The notes under the pieces: generated by a model
What the model saw: only the letters and a program-made list of their open reading frames with translations
What the model was told of the DNA's origin: nothing
The model's database searches: none
Source: Pseudomonas sp. UBA4617
GTDB taxonomy: Bacteria; Pseudomonadota; Gammaproteobacteria; Pseudomonadales; Pseudomonadaceae
Assembly: GCF_002386445.1 (NCBI RefSeq)
Contig: NZ_DGIR01000010.1
Coordinates: forward strand, 406-64,405
Direction: 5' to 3'
Length of the DNA: 64,000 nucleotides
Part shown: positions 15,744 to 24,389 of the stretch, piece by piece
Position numbering within the stretch: the stretch's first letter is position 1
Layout of the letters: the number at the start of each line of letters is the position of its first letter
Position numbers and translations under genes: made by a program

Positions 15744-17036
15744 ATGAACCAGACCGCCATTGCCCGTAGCTGGGTGGAGCACGCCAACGGGCACAGCGAC
15801 TTCCCACTGCAGAACCTGCCGTTGGGCATTTTCAGCCGGCCCGGGGAAGCCAGGCGCTGTGGCGTGGCCATCGGCGACGCGATCCTCGATCTCGAGGCAG
15901 TGCTGGCCGCCGGCCTGTTCGACGGCGCCGCCAAGGCCGCTGTGGAAGCCACCCGCGGTGGCGCTCTGAACGCATTCTTTGCCCTCGGTCGCGGCGCCCG
16001 CGTGGCTTTGCGCGAACGTCTGCTGGTGTTGCTGGGCGAGCATAGCGAGCACCAGGCGGCGCTGCAGCCGGCGTTGTATCCGGCCAGCACCTGCCAGCTG
16101 CATGTCCCGGCGCAGATCGGTGACTACACCGATTTCTACGTAGGCATCGAACACGCCAGGAACGTCGGCAAACTGTTCCGCCCCGACAACCCGCTGCTGC
16201 CCAACTACAAGTACGTGCCGATCGGTTATCACGGCCGCGCCTCGACCATTCGCCCGTCCGGCACCGACGTGCGCCGCCCCAAGGGCCAGACCCTGCCGGC
16301 CGGGCACAGCGAGCCAAGCTTCGGCCCCTGTGCGCGCCTGGACTACGAGCTGGAACTGGGTATCTGGATCGGCCAGGGTAATGAAATCGGCCAGGCGATC
16401 CCGATCGGCGATGCCGCCGAACACGTGGCCGGCCTGTGCCTGCTCAACGACTGGTCGGCACGAGACATCCAGGCCTGGGAATACCAGCCACTGGGCCCGT
16501 TCCTGTCGAAGAGTTTCGTTACCACCATCTCGCCATGGGTCGTCACTGCCGAAGCGCTGGAGCCGTTCCGTTGCGCCCAGCCGCCACGCCCGCAAGGCGA
16601 TCCGCAGCCACTGTCGTACCTGCTGGACAAGCGCGACCAGGCCGCCGGTGCGTTCGATATCGAACTCGAGGTGCTGCTGCTGACCGAGCGCATGCGCGAG
16701 CAGGGCATGGCCCCGCACCGCCTGACCTTGAGCAGCACCCGCAGCATGTACTGGACCGTGGCGCAGCTGGTGACCCACCACAGTGTCAATGGCTGCCAGT
16801 TGCAGCCGGGCGACCTGTTCGGTTCGGGCACGCTGTCGGGTGCCACGCCTGGTTCGTTCGGCAGTCTGCTCGAGATCACCGAAGGCGGGAAACACCCGGT
16901 GGAGCTGGCCAGTGGCGAGGTACGCAAGTTTCTCGAGGACGGCGACGAGATCATCCTGCGTGGCCGCTGCGTGCGTGAAGGCGTGGCCAGCATCGGCTTC
17001 GGCGAATGCCGTGGTACGGTCATCGCGGCCAACTGA
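15744..17036 (+). CDS. hmgB: Fumarylacetoacetase
   Basis: A 430-residue hydrolase that cleaves fumarylacetoacetate to fumarate and acetoacetate, the last step of the pathway. The N-terminal SH3-like part is about 1-115. The catalytic domain carries FYVGIEHARNVGKLFRP, GYHGRASTI, the metal-binding ELELGIWIG and DWSARDIQAWEYQPLGPF. ATG 15744 lies 2 bases after the hmgA stop, so it is translated in the same operon. The acetoacetate produced could feed the thiolase encoded at the window start after activation, but that is inference. Confidence 0.96.
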   Translation: MNQTAIARSWVEHANGHSDFPLQNLPLGIFSRPGEARRCGVAIGDAILDLEAVLAAGLFDGAAKAAVEATRGGALNAFFALGRGARVALRERLLVLLGEHSEHQAALQPALYPASTCQLHVPAQIGDYTDFYVGIEHARNVGKLFRPDNPLLPNYKYVPIGYHGRASTIRPSGTDVRRPKGQTLPAGHSEPSFGPCARLDYELELGIWIGQGNEIGQAIPIGDAAEHVAGLCLLNDWSARDIQAWEYQPLGPFLSKSFVTTISPWVVTAEALEPFRCAQPPRPQGDPQPLSYLLDKRDQAAGAFDIELEVLLLTERMREQGMAPHRLTLSSTRSMYWTVAQLVTHHSVNGCQLQPGDLFGSGTLSGATPGSFGSLLEITEGGKHPVELASGEVRKFLEDGDEIILRGRCVREGVASIGFGECRGTVIAAN

Positions 17037-17048
17037 GGAGGCAGGGGC

Positions 17049-17681
17049 ATGGAGCTGTACACCTATTACCGTTCCACCTCGTCCTATCGGGTGCGCATCG
17101 CCTTGGCGCTGAAGGGGCTGGCCTACCAGTCCCTGCCGGTCAACCTGCTGCAGGGTGAGCAACGCAGTGCAGGCTACGTCGCCGTCAACCCGCAGGGCCG
17201 TGTGCCGGCCTTGCGCACTGACGGCGCTGAGCTGCTGGTGCAGTCACCGGCTATCATCGAGTACCTGGAAGAGGTTTATCCACAACCCGCGTTGCTGCCT
17301 GCCACTGCGGAGGCGCGTGCCAAGGTGCGCGGTGTGGCTGCGATCATCGGCTGCGATATCCACCCCTTGCACAATGTCAGTGTGCTCAACCGGCTGCGCC
17401 AGGCCGGGCATGATGAGACCCAGGTCAACCAGTGGATCGGCCACTGGATCAGTCAGGGGCTGGCGGCGGTGGAACAACTGATCGGCGACCACGGCTTCTG
17501 TTTTGGCGACAAGCCAGGCCTGGCGGACGTCTACCTGATACCGCAGTTGTATGCAGCCGAACGTTTCAACATCGACCTCGACGGCTTCCCGCGCATCCAG
17601 CGGGTTGCCGCCCTGGCGGCCGGGCATCCGGCGTTCGCCAAGGCACACCCCGCCCAACAGCCGGACTGCCCGGCTCAGTGA
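17049..17681 (+). CDS. hmgC: Maleylacetoacetate isomerase (zeta-class glutathione transferase)
   Basis: A 210-residue glutathione-dependent isomerase converting maleylacetoacetate to fumarylacetoacetate. The zeta-class N-terminal motif appears as STSSYRVRIALALKGL at about 8-23, and NPQGRVPALRTDG with LVQSPAIIEYLEE forms the glutathione site. The helical domain includes GDKPGLADVYLIPQLYAAERF. GAGGCAGG stands before ATG 17049. Last gene of hmgABC. Its end overlaps the SirB1-family gene on the other strand by 7 bases. Confidence 0.95.
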   Translation: MELYTYYRSTSSYRVRIALALKGLAYQSLPVNLLQGEQRSAGYVAVNPQGRVPALRTDGAELLVQSPAIIEYLEEVYPQPALLPATAEARAKVRGVAAIIGCDIHPLHNVSVLNRLRQAGHDETQVNQWIGHWISQGLAAVEQLIGDHGFCFGDKPGLADVYLIPQLYAAERFNIDLDGFPRIQRVAALAAGHPAFAKAHPAQQPDCPAQ

Positions 17682-18481
17682 ATGGAACGGTTCGCCGCCG
17701 GAAGCTTGCCGATACGCTCGGACAGCTTCAGGCGCTGGACCGGGTCTTCCGTCAGCAGCAAGGCATGCTCCAGGTCGAAGCGCTCGGCCTGCGGGCAATC
17801 CAGATGCTGGTAGAGCGAGGCGCGGGTCACATAGTCGCTGACTTGTACCGGCCCCAGTTGCATGACCCGTTCGGCATCGATCAGTGCCGCCAGGTGGTTG
17901 TCGTTGCTGATGTGCAACTGGCGCAGGTTGCGTGACAGACGTTGCAGGATCTGCGCGGGGCTGGCACTGCGCATGTGCTCGGCGGTCAGCGCGACCTGCG
18001 GGCCGAACTGGCGCGCCAGCAGTTCGCGACAGTCGTTGGGGTACAGGCGTCGGCCGCCGCAGGGGTCGAGGAGGTGGTCGGCACCCGGCACGCGCAGCAG
18101 GAAATGGCCAGGAAAGCCCACGCCCTCCAGGGGGATGGACAGGCGTCGGGCCAGCTCCAGGGCGAGGATGGCCAGGGCCAACGGCTGGCCACGGCGGCGC
18201 TGCAGCACCTTGTCCATCATCGCGGCATGCGGGCGCAGGGGGTGATACTCATCCTGCTGGAAACCCAGGGCATTGAGCTGGCGCAACAGTGGCTGGGCCA
18301 GTTCGCATAGCGGCAGCAGCGGCAGGCTGGCACTGATCTCGCGTTGCAGGTCATGCAGCGTGGCCAGGCTGGCCGCGGGCTCGATGCTGCGGTCATGCTC
18401 GGCGGCAATCCACAATGCGGCTTCCAGCAGGGCGACGGGCTCGCGTTCCAGGCAGGCCAGGCAGGCTTGACGTGGCTTCAT
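17675..18481 (-). CDS. SirB1-family protein (transglutaminase-like plus TPR)
   Basis: A 268-residue cytoplasmic protein. The SirB1 N-terminal transglutaminase-like domain (about 25-190) includes NDCRELLARQFG and GHFLLRVPG; the C-terminal part (about 205-255, DYVTRASLYQHLDCPQAERFDLEHALLL) resembles a tetratricopeptide unit. The transglutaminase cysteine is not obvious, so enzymatic activity is doubtful. ATG 18481 is chosen because upstream frame extension is arginine-rich and unlike the family. Function unknown; homologues are wide-spread in gammaproteobacteria. Confidence 0.8.
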   Translation of the reverse strand: MKPRQACLACLEREPVALLEAALWIAAEHDRSIEPAASLATLHDLQREISASLPLLPLCELAQPLLRQLNALGFQQDEYHPLRPHAAMMDKVLQRRRGQPLALAILALELARRLSIPLEGVGFPGHFLLRVPGADHLLDPCGGRRLYPNDCRELLARQFGPQVALTAEHMRSASPAQILQRLSRNLRQLHISNDNHLAALIDAERVMQLGPVQVSDYVTRASLYQHLDCPQAERFDLEHALLLTEDPVQRLKLSERIGKLPAANRSIH

Positions 18482-18605
18482 GGGGCTTCTCCACACACGC
18501 TTGAGTATTAGCCTCGCTACACGGTTTCGTCCAGTGGTCCGGCGGCGGCTTAGGCCCAAGGGCCAAGCCTATACTGGAATGAGCACCTCTCAGGGGAGCC
18601 TGTCG

Positions 18606-19625
18606 ATGTTCGCACTGATGCAAAGCACCCGTACCCAGTCGCTGCACCTGTTCACCGACCCGCCCACCGGCCTCAAGGCCGTGGTGGCGATTCACAGTGA
18701 ACAGTTGGGGCCGGCCATGGGCGGTTGTCGCTACCTGCCGTATGCCGACGACGAAAGCGCCATGACCGACGCCATTCGCCTGGCCCAGGGCATGAGCTAC
18801 AAGGCAGCGCTGGCCGGCCTGCCATTGGGTGGCGGCAAGGCAGTGATCATGCGCAACCCGCATGTGGAAAACCGTGCCGCGCTGTTCGAGGCCTTTGGCC
18901 GCTTCATCGATACCTTGCAGGGGCGCTTCATCATTGCCGTGGACAGCGGCACCTCTACCCTGGATATGGATTGCATTGCCCAGAGTACTCCGCATGTGAC
19001 CAGCACCACGGCCTGCGGCGATCCTTCACCGCACGCGGCGATGGGGGTTTTTGCCGGCATATGTGCAACCACTTCGTTCCGGCTTGGCAGTGATGACCTG
19101 CAGGGGCTGCGGGTTGCGGTGCAAGGGCTGGGCAATGTCGGTTATGCGCTGGCCGAGCAACTGCATGCGGCGGGGGCGGACTTGCTGGTGAGCGACCTGG
19201 ACCCCGGGCGGGTGCGGCTGGCAGTGGAGCAGTTCGATGCCAAGCCGGTCACCAACGATGCATTGCTCAGCACCCCTTGCGACATCTTCGCGCCTTGTGG
19301 CGTGGGGCCGGTGCTGAACGGGCAGAGCGTGATGCAGTTACGTTGCGCGGCGGTGGCGGGGGCGGCGAACAACCAGTTGACCACCTTGCAGGTGGCCGAC
19401 CAGCTGGAATCGCGCGGGATTCTGTATGCGCCGGACTACGTGATCAATGCCGGTGGGCTGATCTACGTGGCGCTTACCCACCGTGGCGAGGACCTGGGTA
19501 CCATCACCGCGCACCTGGCGCGGATACCTTCGCGGCTGACCGAAGTGTTCGGCCATGCGCAGGCCCAGAAACGCTCGCCGGCGCGGGTGGCACAGATGCT
19601 GGCGGAGCGGCTGCTCTACGGTTGA
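18606..19625 (+). CDS. Leucine dehydrogenase-like amino-acid dehydrogenase
   Basis: A 339-residue member of the Glu/Leu/Phe/Val dehydrogenase family, which interconverts branched-chain amino acids and 2-oxo acids with NAD. The substrate-binding and catalytic lysines are Lys66 and Lys78 in GMSYKAALAGLPLGGGKAV; the NAD-binding fold has VQGLGNVGYALAEQL. The length fits leucine dehydrogenase better than glutamate dehydrogenase (over 400). GGGGAG about 8 bases before ATG 18606 sets the start. Single gene with a separate promoter; regulation is not evident. Confidence 0.9.
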   Translation: MFALMQSTRTQSLHLFTDPPTGLKAVVAIHSEQLGPAMGGCRYLPYADDESAMTDAIRLAQGMSYKAALAGLPLGGGKAVIMRNPHVENRAALFEAFGRFIDTLQGRFIIAVDSGTSTLDMDCIAQSTPHVTSTTACGDPSPHAAMGVFAGICATTSFRLGSDDLQGLRVAVQGLGNVGYALAEQLHAAGADLLVSDLDPGRVRLAVEQFDAKPVTNDALLSTPCDIFAPCGVGPVLNGQSVMQLRCAAVAGAANNQLTTLQVADQLESRGILYAPDYVINAGGLIYVALTHRGEDLGTITAHLARIPSRLTEVFGHAQAQKRSPARVAQMLAERLLYG

Positions 19626-19655
19626 CGGCTGCTCCTGCAAAGGCCAGCGCAGGTA

Positions 19656-19919
19656 TTACTCGGCTGCTGGCGCCTCGAGCAACTCGGCCAACGCATCCGG
19701 CTGGCTCTTGAATGCGCGGGCGAACACATCGCGGTTCCTGGCCATGTAGATGCCGGCTTCCTCAACCTGCTGCTCGGTCAGCGAGGGCACGGCCTTGTGC
19801 AGCACTTCGGCCAGGCGCTCGGCCAGTTCGAGCATCTTGTCGTGACGGTCTGCTTCGGCCTTATCCATGAACAAGCGCTCCGGATCGCGGCTGCTGCGGT
19901 ATACCACTTCGACGGCCAT
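19656..19919 (-). CDS. yebG: YebG-family SOS-response protein
   Basis: An 87-residue YebG homologue (MAVEVVYRSSRDPERLFMDKAEADRHDKMLELAE). YebG is a DNA-damage-inducible protein of unknown biochemical role. A perfect LexA box lies 41 bases upstream of its start, which supports SOS control. The C-terminal part is alanine- and glutamate-rich as in other Pseudomonas forms. Confidence 0.92.
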   Translation of the reverse strand: MAVEVVYRSSRDPERLFMDKAEADRHDKMLELAERLAEVLHKAVPSLTEQQVEEAGIYMARNRDVFARAFKSQPDALAELLEAPAAE

Positions 19920-19959
19920 TCATCACCTCTATGCCTTTTGCTGGTTAGGTTACGATCTA

Positions 19960-19975
19960 CTGTATCCATATACAG
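19960..19975. promoter_or_regulatory. LexA box upstream of yebG
   Basis: CTGT-N8-ACAG (CTGT ATCCATAT ACAG) matches the LexA consensus in full. It lies 41 bases before the yebG start codon on the minus strand. The next plus-strand gene starts at 20142, so its control by this box is less likely. Confidence 0.88.
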
Positions 19976-20141
19976 TAATGGCATTTGCTACTGCCACGCA
20001 AGCCGATTCTTCAGCCCGTGGGCGCGTGCCTTGCGGCAATCGGTCGCCTTCCAAGGCAAGGGCCTGGCCCTTTAACTGCATGGCACAAGCGTCACACCGG
20101 TGGCGCATCATCCTTCAAGACGTATCGGGGAATGGAACATC

Positions 20142-20612
20142 GTGAACATCAAATGGGCAGAAAAGCTGCGCAAGGGCCTGCACGGCTCGGCCGACTCGCT
20201 GGGCAACCTGTGTGTCGAGGCATTCCATTACCTGGCGCTGTTCGGCATTGGCGCGATTACCGCCTATGCCGCGGTGATGACCTTCCTGGACATGCTCGGC
20301 AAGGGCGGAGTCAGCGTCGATGACATTCTGCTGCTGTTCATCTACCTGGAGTTGGGGGCGATGGTGGGGATCTACTTCAAGACCAACCACATGCCGATCC
20401 GCTTCCTGCTGTACGTCGCCATCACTGCACTGACCCGCCTGCTGATCGGCGATGTCTCGCACCACAAGGCGCCGGACGCCGGGCTGCTGTACCTGTGCGG
20501 TGGCATCCTGCTGCTGGCGTTCTCGATCCTGGTGGTGCGCTACGCCTCGTACCGCTACCCCTCGACCAAGGTGCTGGATGCCAATGGCAAGGAAGTGGAG
20601 GAGGGCAAGTAG
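20142..20612 (+). CDS. PsiE-family membrane protein
   Basis: A 156-residue inner-membrane protein with four hydrophobic segments (about 25-50, 60-80, 87-105, 120-140), matching the phosphate-starvation-inducible PsiE family; YFKTNHMPIRFLLYVAITALTR is the conserved region. Start is GTG 20142 (VNIKWAEKLRK), with GGGG at 20127-20130 upstream; an earlier frame start at 20100 looks non-coding. No Pho box was recognised. Role unknown. It converges with the DUF3509 gene, 3 bases apart. Confidence 0.82.
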   Translation: MNIKWAEKLRKGLHGSADSLGNLCVEAFHYLALFGIGAITAYAAVMTFLDMLGKGGVSVDDILLLFIYLELGAMVGIYFKTNHMPIRFLLYVAITALTRLLIGDVSHHKAPDAGLLYLCGGILLLAFSILVVRYASYRYPSTKVLDANGKEVEEGK

Positions 20613-20615
20613 CCC

Positions 20616-20906
20616 TCAGTTGGCCATGAAATGGCGTGGCTCGCGCTGAGCGTCGCGGGTCAGTGCGGCCAGTACTTGCAAGGGGTTCTGGTTGTGTTCG
20701 ATGGCCAGGCCCAGGCGGATGCTGTCGATCACCCGTTGCAGGCGCACCGGGTCATTGCGCTGGGCCTGGGTGATGAGACGCTTGGCGACTACGCCGCTGT
20801 CGTCGGACAGGGTCAGCATGATGCTGCCGTCAAGGTTGGCGATGCTCAGGTTGACCCGGTATTCGTGGGCGAATGCAGCACTGATTCGTTCGAATGGGTT
20901 GTTCAT
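20616..20906 (-). CDS. DUF3509 protein
   Basis: A 96-residue cytoplasmic protein of the DUF3509 family, found mainly in Pseudomonas (MNNPFERISAAFAHEYRVNLS... with RVIDSIRLGLAIE). No catalytic motif is evident. It lies downstream of the HPF/RaiA gene on the same strand, but a terminator at 20990-21015 separates them. Confidence 0.82.
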   Translation of the reverse strand: MNNPFERISAAFAHEYRVNLSIANLDGSIMLTLSDDSGVVAKRLITQAQRNDPVRLQRVIDSIRLGLAIEHNQNPLQVLAALTRDAQREPRHFMAN

Positions 20907-20989
20907 GGTGGTGCTTCTGCAATGAATGACTGCAGGGGTTGACCGACGCCTTCGGCAGTTGGTTCAGCGCCGTTGATCGACACCAACGA

Positions 20990-21015
20990 AAACGCCCGGC
21001 ACGAGGCCGGGCGTT
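20990..21015 (-). terminator. Rho-independent terminator after the HPF/RaiA gene
   Basis: AACGCCCGGC and GCCGGGCGTT form a 10-bp stem around a short loop, and the minus strand continues with a T-rich run. It lies 15-40 bases after the HPF/RaiA stop codon. Confidence 0.85.
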
Positions 21016-21029
21016 GCTTGCGTTACCGA

Positions 21030-21377
21030 TCAGGCGTCCGGGTCATTCAGTTCCAGGGCGCCGCGCTTGCTGCGCAGCTTGCCGTAGAAGTGTTCCAGCG
21101 CGTGGTTCAGCTTGGTCGCGGCACCATCGACTGCCTGGTCCAGCGAAGTTGCAGTGTGGGTCACCGAGATCGGTTGATGGCCTTTGGGGCGAGCCTCCAT
21201 CTGGCAGCGTTTGTCATGCGGTCCGGGCTTGGCGCCGTTCTCGTCGCGCAGGTGCACCTCGATGCGGGTGAGGTCGTCTTCGTAACGTTCCAGTGAATTC
21301 TGCAGGGTACTGCGGACCCACTGGTCGAGCCGGGCGTTGCCTTCGAAATGGTTGCTGCTGTTGACCTGGATTTGCAT
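21030..21377 (-). CDS. HPF/RaiA-family ribosome-associated protein
   Basis: A 115-residue protein of the hibernation-factor family: MQIQVNSSNHFEGNARLDQWVRSTL, then IEVHLRDENG, and the C-terminal helix LDQAVDGAATKLNHALEHFYGKLRSKRGALE. Such proteins bind the 30S decoding region and inactivate ribosomes under stress. It is separate from the rpoN-linked hpf of pseudomonads, so it is probably a second copy. The 235 bases upstream hold an AT-rich stretch at 21480-21520 that may include its promoter. Confidence 0.85.
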   Translation of the reverse strand: MQIQVNSSNHFEGNARLDQWVRSTLQNSLERYEDDLTRIEVHLRDENGAKPGPHDKRCQMEARPKGHQPISVTHTATSLDQAVDGAATKLNHALEHFYGKLRSKRGALELNDPDA

Positions 21378-21561
21378 GATTCAATCCTTATTCAGCTTGC
21401 TCGCATGGAGACGCGCCTAGGCCTTTGAGACCCTTGGAATTTCTGCGTCTCTTGACTCTAAGGTCAGGCAACGGCGAAACGAATTCAAGCCTTTTTTGAA
21501 AATAAATTTCTTGTTGCATATGGGGCCACAGTTGACCACGCAGCGCTTAGGCTTTGCTTAT

Positions 21562-21580
21562 GAGAATTGAAATCATTATT
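21562..21580. promoter_or_regulatory. Fur-like box
   Basis: GAGAATTGAAATCATTATT agrees with the 19-base Fur consensus (GATAATGATAATCATTATC) at 14 positions. It lies 33 bases before the first gene of the iron operon. Confidence 0.7.
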
Positions 21581-21612
21581 ATTGAACGCCCGATAACGCC
21601 CAACCGTTCGCC

Positions 21613-21918
21613 ATGACGCGTAAAACCGCCAGCCTCCCGATCAGCTATCGCCTGGCCGTGACTTCACGCAGCCTGGCCGCCCTGCTGGGCGGCTACCTGC
21701 TGGCGTCGATGGCCAGCGTCTGCATTGCTCTGGTGGCGCCGTTGCCGCAGGTCGATGCCACACTCACAGGCCTGTTGCTGTCATTCGTCTTCTACCTGCT
21801 GGCGTTCATCTGGTGCTTCGCCTGCCGTAGCGCTTTGCGCGCCTGGCTGGGTGTGCTGGCGCCAACTGTACTGCTGGGCGTGATCAGCGGGTTGGCCTAC
21901 TGGATGACAAGCGCATGA
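21613..21918 (+). CDS. DUF3649 iron-uptake membrane protein
   Basis: A 101-residue protein with three hydrophobic segments (about 20-42, 48-68, 75-97), of the DUF3649 family found with PepSY siderophore-handling proteins. The ATG of the next gene overlaps its stop (ATGA). The Fur-like box upstream supports iron-dependent expression. Its exact role at the inner membrane is unknown. Confidence 0.8.
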   Translation: MTRKTASLPISYRLAVTSRSLAALLGGYLLASMASVCIALVAPLPQVDATLTGLLLSFVFYLLAFIWCFACRSALRAWLGVLAPTVLLGVISGLAYWMTSA

Positions 21919-23492
21919 AAGAAGGCTTCCGTCAGGCCATGGCCTGGCTGCACACCTGGACCGGCCTGATCTTCGGCTGGCTGTTGTTTGCCATATTCCT
22001 CACCGGCACGCTGTCGTACTTCAAGGAAGAGATCACCCACTGGTCCAGGCCGGAAGTGCGTAGTCAGACACTGGATCCGACCCATGCCCTGGAGGTGGCC
22101 CAGCGTTACCTGCTGGACCACGCAGGTCATTCGGGAACGTGGTTCATCCGCATGCCCAATGCACGTGAGGCGGGCTTGAATGTGGGCTATCGCGACACCA
22201 ATGGCGGGCCGCGTGGCTTTGTCAGCCAGACCCTCGATACCCAGACCGGTGAGCCGCTGCAGGCCCGTGACAGCCGCGGTGGCGAATTCTTCTACCGCTT
22301 CCATTTCCAGTTGCAGATGCCGCACCCCTATGGCCGCTGGCTGTCGACGTTCTGTGCATTCATCATGTTGCTGGGGCTGGTGACCGGCATCATCACCCAC
22401 AAGAAGTTCTTCAAGGAGTTCTTCACCTTCCGCCCCGGCAAGGGCCAGCGCTCCTGGCTGGATGGGCACAACGCCATCGGCGTGTTGGTGCTGCCGTTCC
22501 ACCTGATGATCAGCTACAGCAGCCTGGTGCTGTTCATGTACATGGTCATGCCGGCGGGCATCATGGCCAGCTACGGCAATGACACCGGCAAGTACTTCAA
22601 CGATCTGTTCGGCCGCAACGAAGCGCCTGCGCCAGCCCATGTCGCCGCACCGCTGGTGCCGTTGGCAGGCCTGTACGCCAGGGTGCAGGCGCTGCAGCCG
22701 GGCGCGCGTATCGGCGATATCCAGGTGCAGAATCCGGGCGACCGCAATGCCCGCGTAACTTTCACTCAATCCTCGGCCGACCACGTCGCCTACCGGCGCA
22801 GCGCCAACTGGACATTCGATGGCTCCACGGGTGCCCTGCTGAGCCAGGGCAAGCCGGAGAGTGGGGTGATGATGACCGCGTTCAGTTTTGCCGGCCTGCA
22901 CATGGGCAATTTCGCAGGGCCCTGGTTGCGCTGGCTGTATTTCTTGTTTGGCCTGGCGGGTACCGCGGTGATCGGCACCGGGCTGGTGATGTGGCTGGGC
23001 AAGCGTCAGCTAAAGCATGCCGGGACCGAACGCCTGCCGGGCGAGCTGCGCCTGATCGAGGTACTCAACATCGCCAGCATGAGCGGGCTGCTGCTGGCCG
23101 TTGCCGGTTTCTTCTGGGCCAACCGCCTGATCCCGCTGGGGGTGCAAGGCCGGGCCGACTGGGAGGTCGATACCTTCTTCATCACCTGGGGGGGGACGCT
23201 GGTGCATGCCATGCTGCGCAGTGGGTACCGGGCCTGGGCCGAGCAACTGGCACTGGGCGCGCTGGCTTTTGCCCTGCTGCCGCTGCTCAACGCCCTGACC
23301 ACCGGCCAAGGCCTGAACCATTCGCTGCCGGCAGGCGACTGGGCCATGGCCGGCTTCGACCTGACGGCGCTGGCGACCGGCCTGTTCCTCGCCTGGCTTG
23401 CCGGCAAGCTGTCGCGCAAGCCCGGGGTGGCTGCCAGACGCGCCCGGCACGCAGCCAGAACGCCACCTGCCGAAACGGCGGGGGCAAGCTGA
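21915..23492 (+). CDS. PepSY-associated transmembrane protein (siderophore reductase-like)
   Basis: A 525-residue inner-membrane protein of the PepSY_TM family. Helices at about 8-32, 145-165, 195-220 and 340-365 are visible, with conserved histidines in AWLHTWTGLIFGW, HFQLQMPHPYGRWL, HKKFFKEFFTFRPGKGQRSWLDGHNAIG and FAGLHMGNF that may bind haem. The C-terminal third has more hydrophobic helices. Such proteins (FoxB/PiuB group) reduce or release iron from siderophores. It overlaps both neighbours by 1-4 bases. Confidence 0.88.
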   Translation: MKEGFRQAMAWLHTWTGLIFGWLLFAIFLTGTLSYFKEEITHWSRPEVRSQTLDPTHALEVAQRYLLDHAGHSGTWFIRMPNAREAGLNVGYRDTNGGPRGFVSQTLDTQTGEPLQARDSRGGEFFYRFHFQLQMPHPYGRWLSTFCAFIMLLGLVTGIITHKKFFKEFFTFRPGKGQRSWLDGHNAIGVLVLPFHLMISYSSLVLFMYMVMPAGIMASYGNDTGKYFNDLFGRNEAPAPAHVAAPLVPLAGLYARVQALQPGARIGDIQVQNPGDRNARVTFTQSSADHVAYRRSANWTFDGSTGALLSQGKPESGVMMTAFSFAGLHMGNFAGPWLRWLYFLFGLAGTAVIGTGLVMWLGKRQLKHAGTERLPGELRLIEVLNIASMSGLLLAVAGFFWANRLIPLGVQGRADWEVDTFFITWGGTLVHAMLRSGYRAWAEQLALGALAFALLPLLNALTTGQGLNHSLPAGDWAMAGFDLTALATGLFLAWLAGKLSRKPGVAARRARHAARTPPAETAGAS

Positions 23493-23818
23493 TGGCGGGC
23501 ATTGCGCTGATCACATTCGCAGGCTTGGTTGCCCTGTGCCTGGCCATGCAAAAACATTTCGCCGACTTGTTCGGGCGCAAGCCGCGCCCAGGCCAGCTGC
23601 GCCTGTTGCGTAGCGCCGGCTGGTTGCTGTTGCTGGCTGCACTGGTACTGAGCGTGCACCTGCGTGGCTGGGCCCATGGCCTGGTGCAATGGGTCGCGGT
23701 GCTGATGGCCGGGGCGACCGTGTGGGTATTCGGCCTGCCATACCTGCCCCGGCTGCTGCTGGGCCTGGCCGCCGCCAGCATGGTGCTGGGGCCGTTGCTT
23801 GTCGTGTACGCCGGGTGA
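23492..23818 (+). CDS. DUF3325 membrane protein
   Basis: A 108-residue protein with three hydrophobic segments (about 2-18, 38-58, 65-105), of the DUF3325 family, found after PepSY_TM genes in iron operons. Its ATG shares a base with the preceding TGA. No catalytic residues are evident. Confidence 0.82.
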   Translation: MAGIALITFAGLVALCLAMQKHFADLFGRKPRPGQLRLLRSAGWLLLLAALVLSVHLRGWAHGLVQWVAVLMAGATVWVFGLPYLPRLLLGLAAASMVLGPLLVVYAG

Positions 23819-23822
23819 CCTG

Positions 23823-24389
23823 ATGAGTGAACAGGGCAACATGTTCGAGCCGGACACCGACAACGGCGGTGGGCGTGCGCGTTTCGTCGAGGTGTTCCAG
23901 GCCCAGCGCGCGCGTATGGAGGCATTGGTCAGTCGTCGGGTCGGTTGCCGGGCCACGGCATCGGACCTGGTCCAGGAGCTGTTTCTGCGTTTCTGGCGCC
24001 GCCCGGTGGTCAAGGTCGAGGCACTGGATACCTATCTGCTGCGTTGCGCCGGCAACCTGGCCATCGACCACTTGCGCAGTGAGGGCAGCCGCGAACGTGT
24101 CGTCGAAGCTGCGTTGCCGGTAGATGAAGCCCAGGCGCCGGAGCAGGCCGTGCAGGTCGACCATGACCTGCAGCGCATCGAAGCCGCCTTGCGCGCCTTG
24201 CCCGAGCGCACCCGGCAGATCTTCTTGCTCAATCGCATTCACGGGTGCAAGTACGGCGAGATCGCCAAGGCCATGCAACTGTCCCAGAGTGCAGTGGAAA
24301 AGCATATGATGCGCGCCCTCGAGGCGTGCAAGGCGAGTGTGGCCGAGCCCGCGTCCATTCCACGCCGGCCAGGGAGCGCCCGTCGATGA
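23823..24389 (+). CDS. FecI-like ECF sigma factor
   Basis: A 188-residue extracytoplasmic-function sigma factor. Sigma region 2 (about 20-85) includes ASDLVQELFLRFWRR and NLAIDHLRSE; region 4 (about 110-165) has LPERTRQIFLLNRIHGCKYGEIAKAMQLSQSAVEKHMMRAL. It probably transcribes the receptor gene at 25500 when its siderophore is bound. ATG 23823 or ATG 23841 are both possible starts; 23841 has a better AGGG site. The fecR start overlaps its stop (ATGA). Confidence 0.92.
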   Translation: MSEQGNMFEPDTDNGGGRARFVEVFQAQRARMEALVSRRVGCRATASDLVQELFLRFWRRPVVKVEALDTYLLRCAGNLAIDHLRSEGSRERVVEAALPVDEAQAPEQAVQVDHDLQRIEAALRALPERTRQIFLLNRIHGCKYGEIAKAMQLSQSAVEKHMMRALEACKASVAEPASIPRRPGSARR

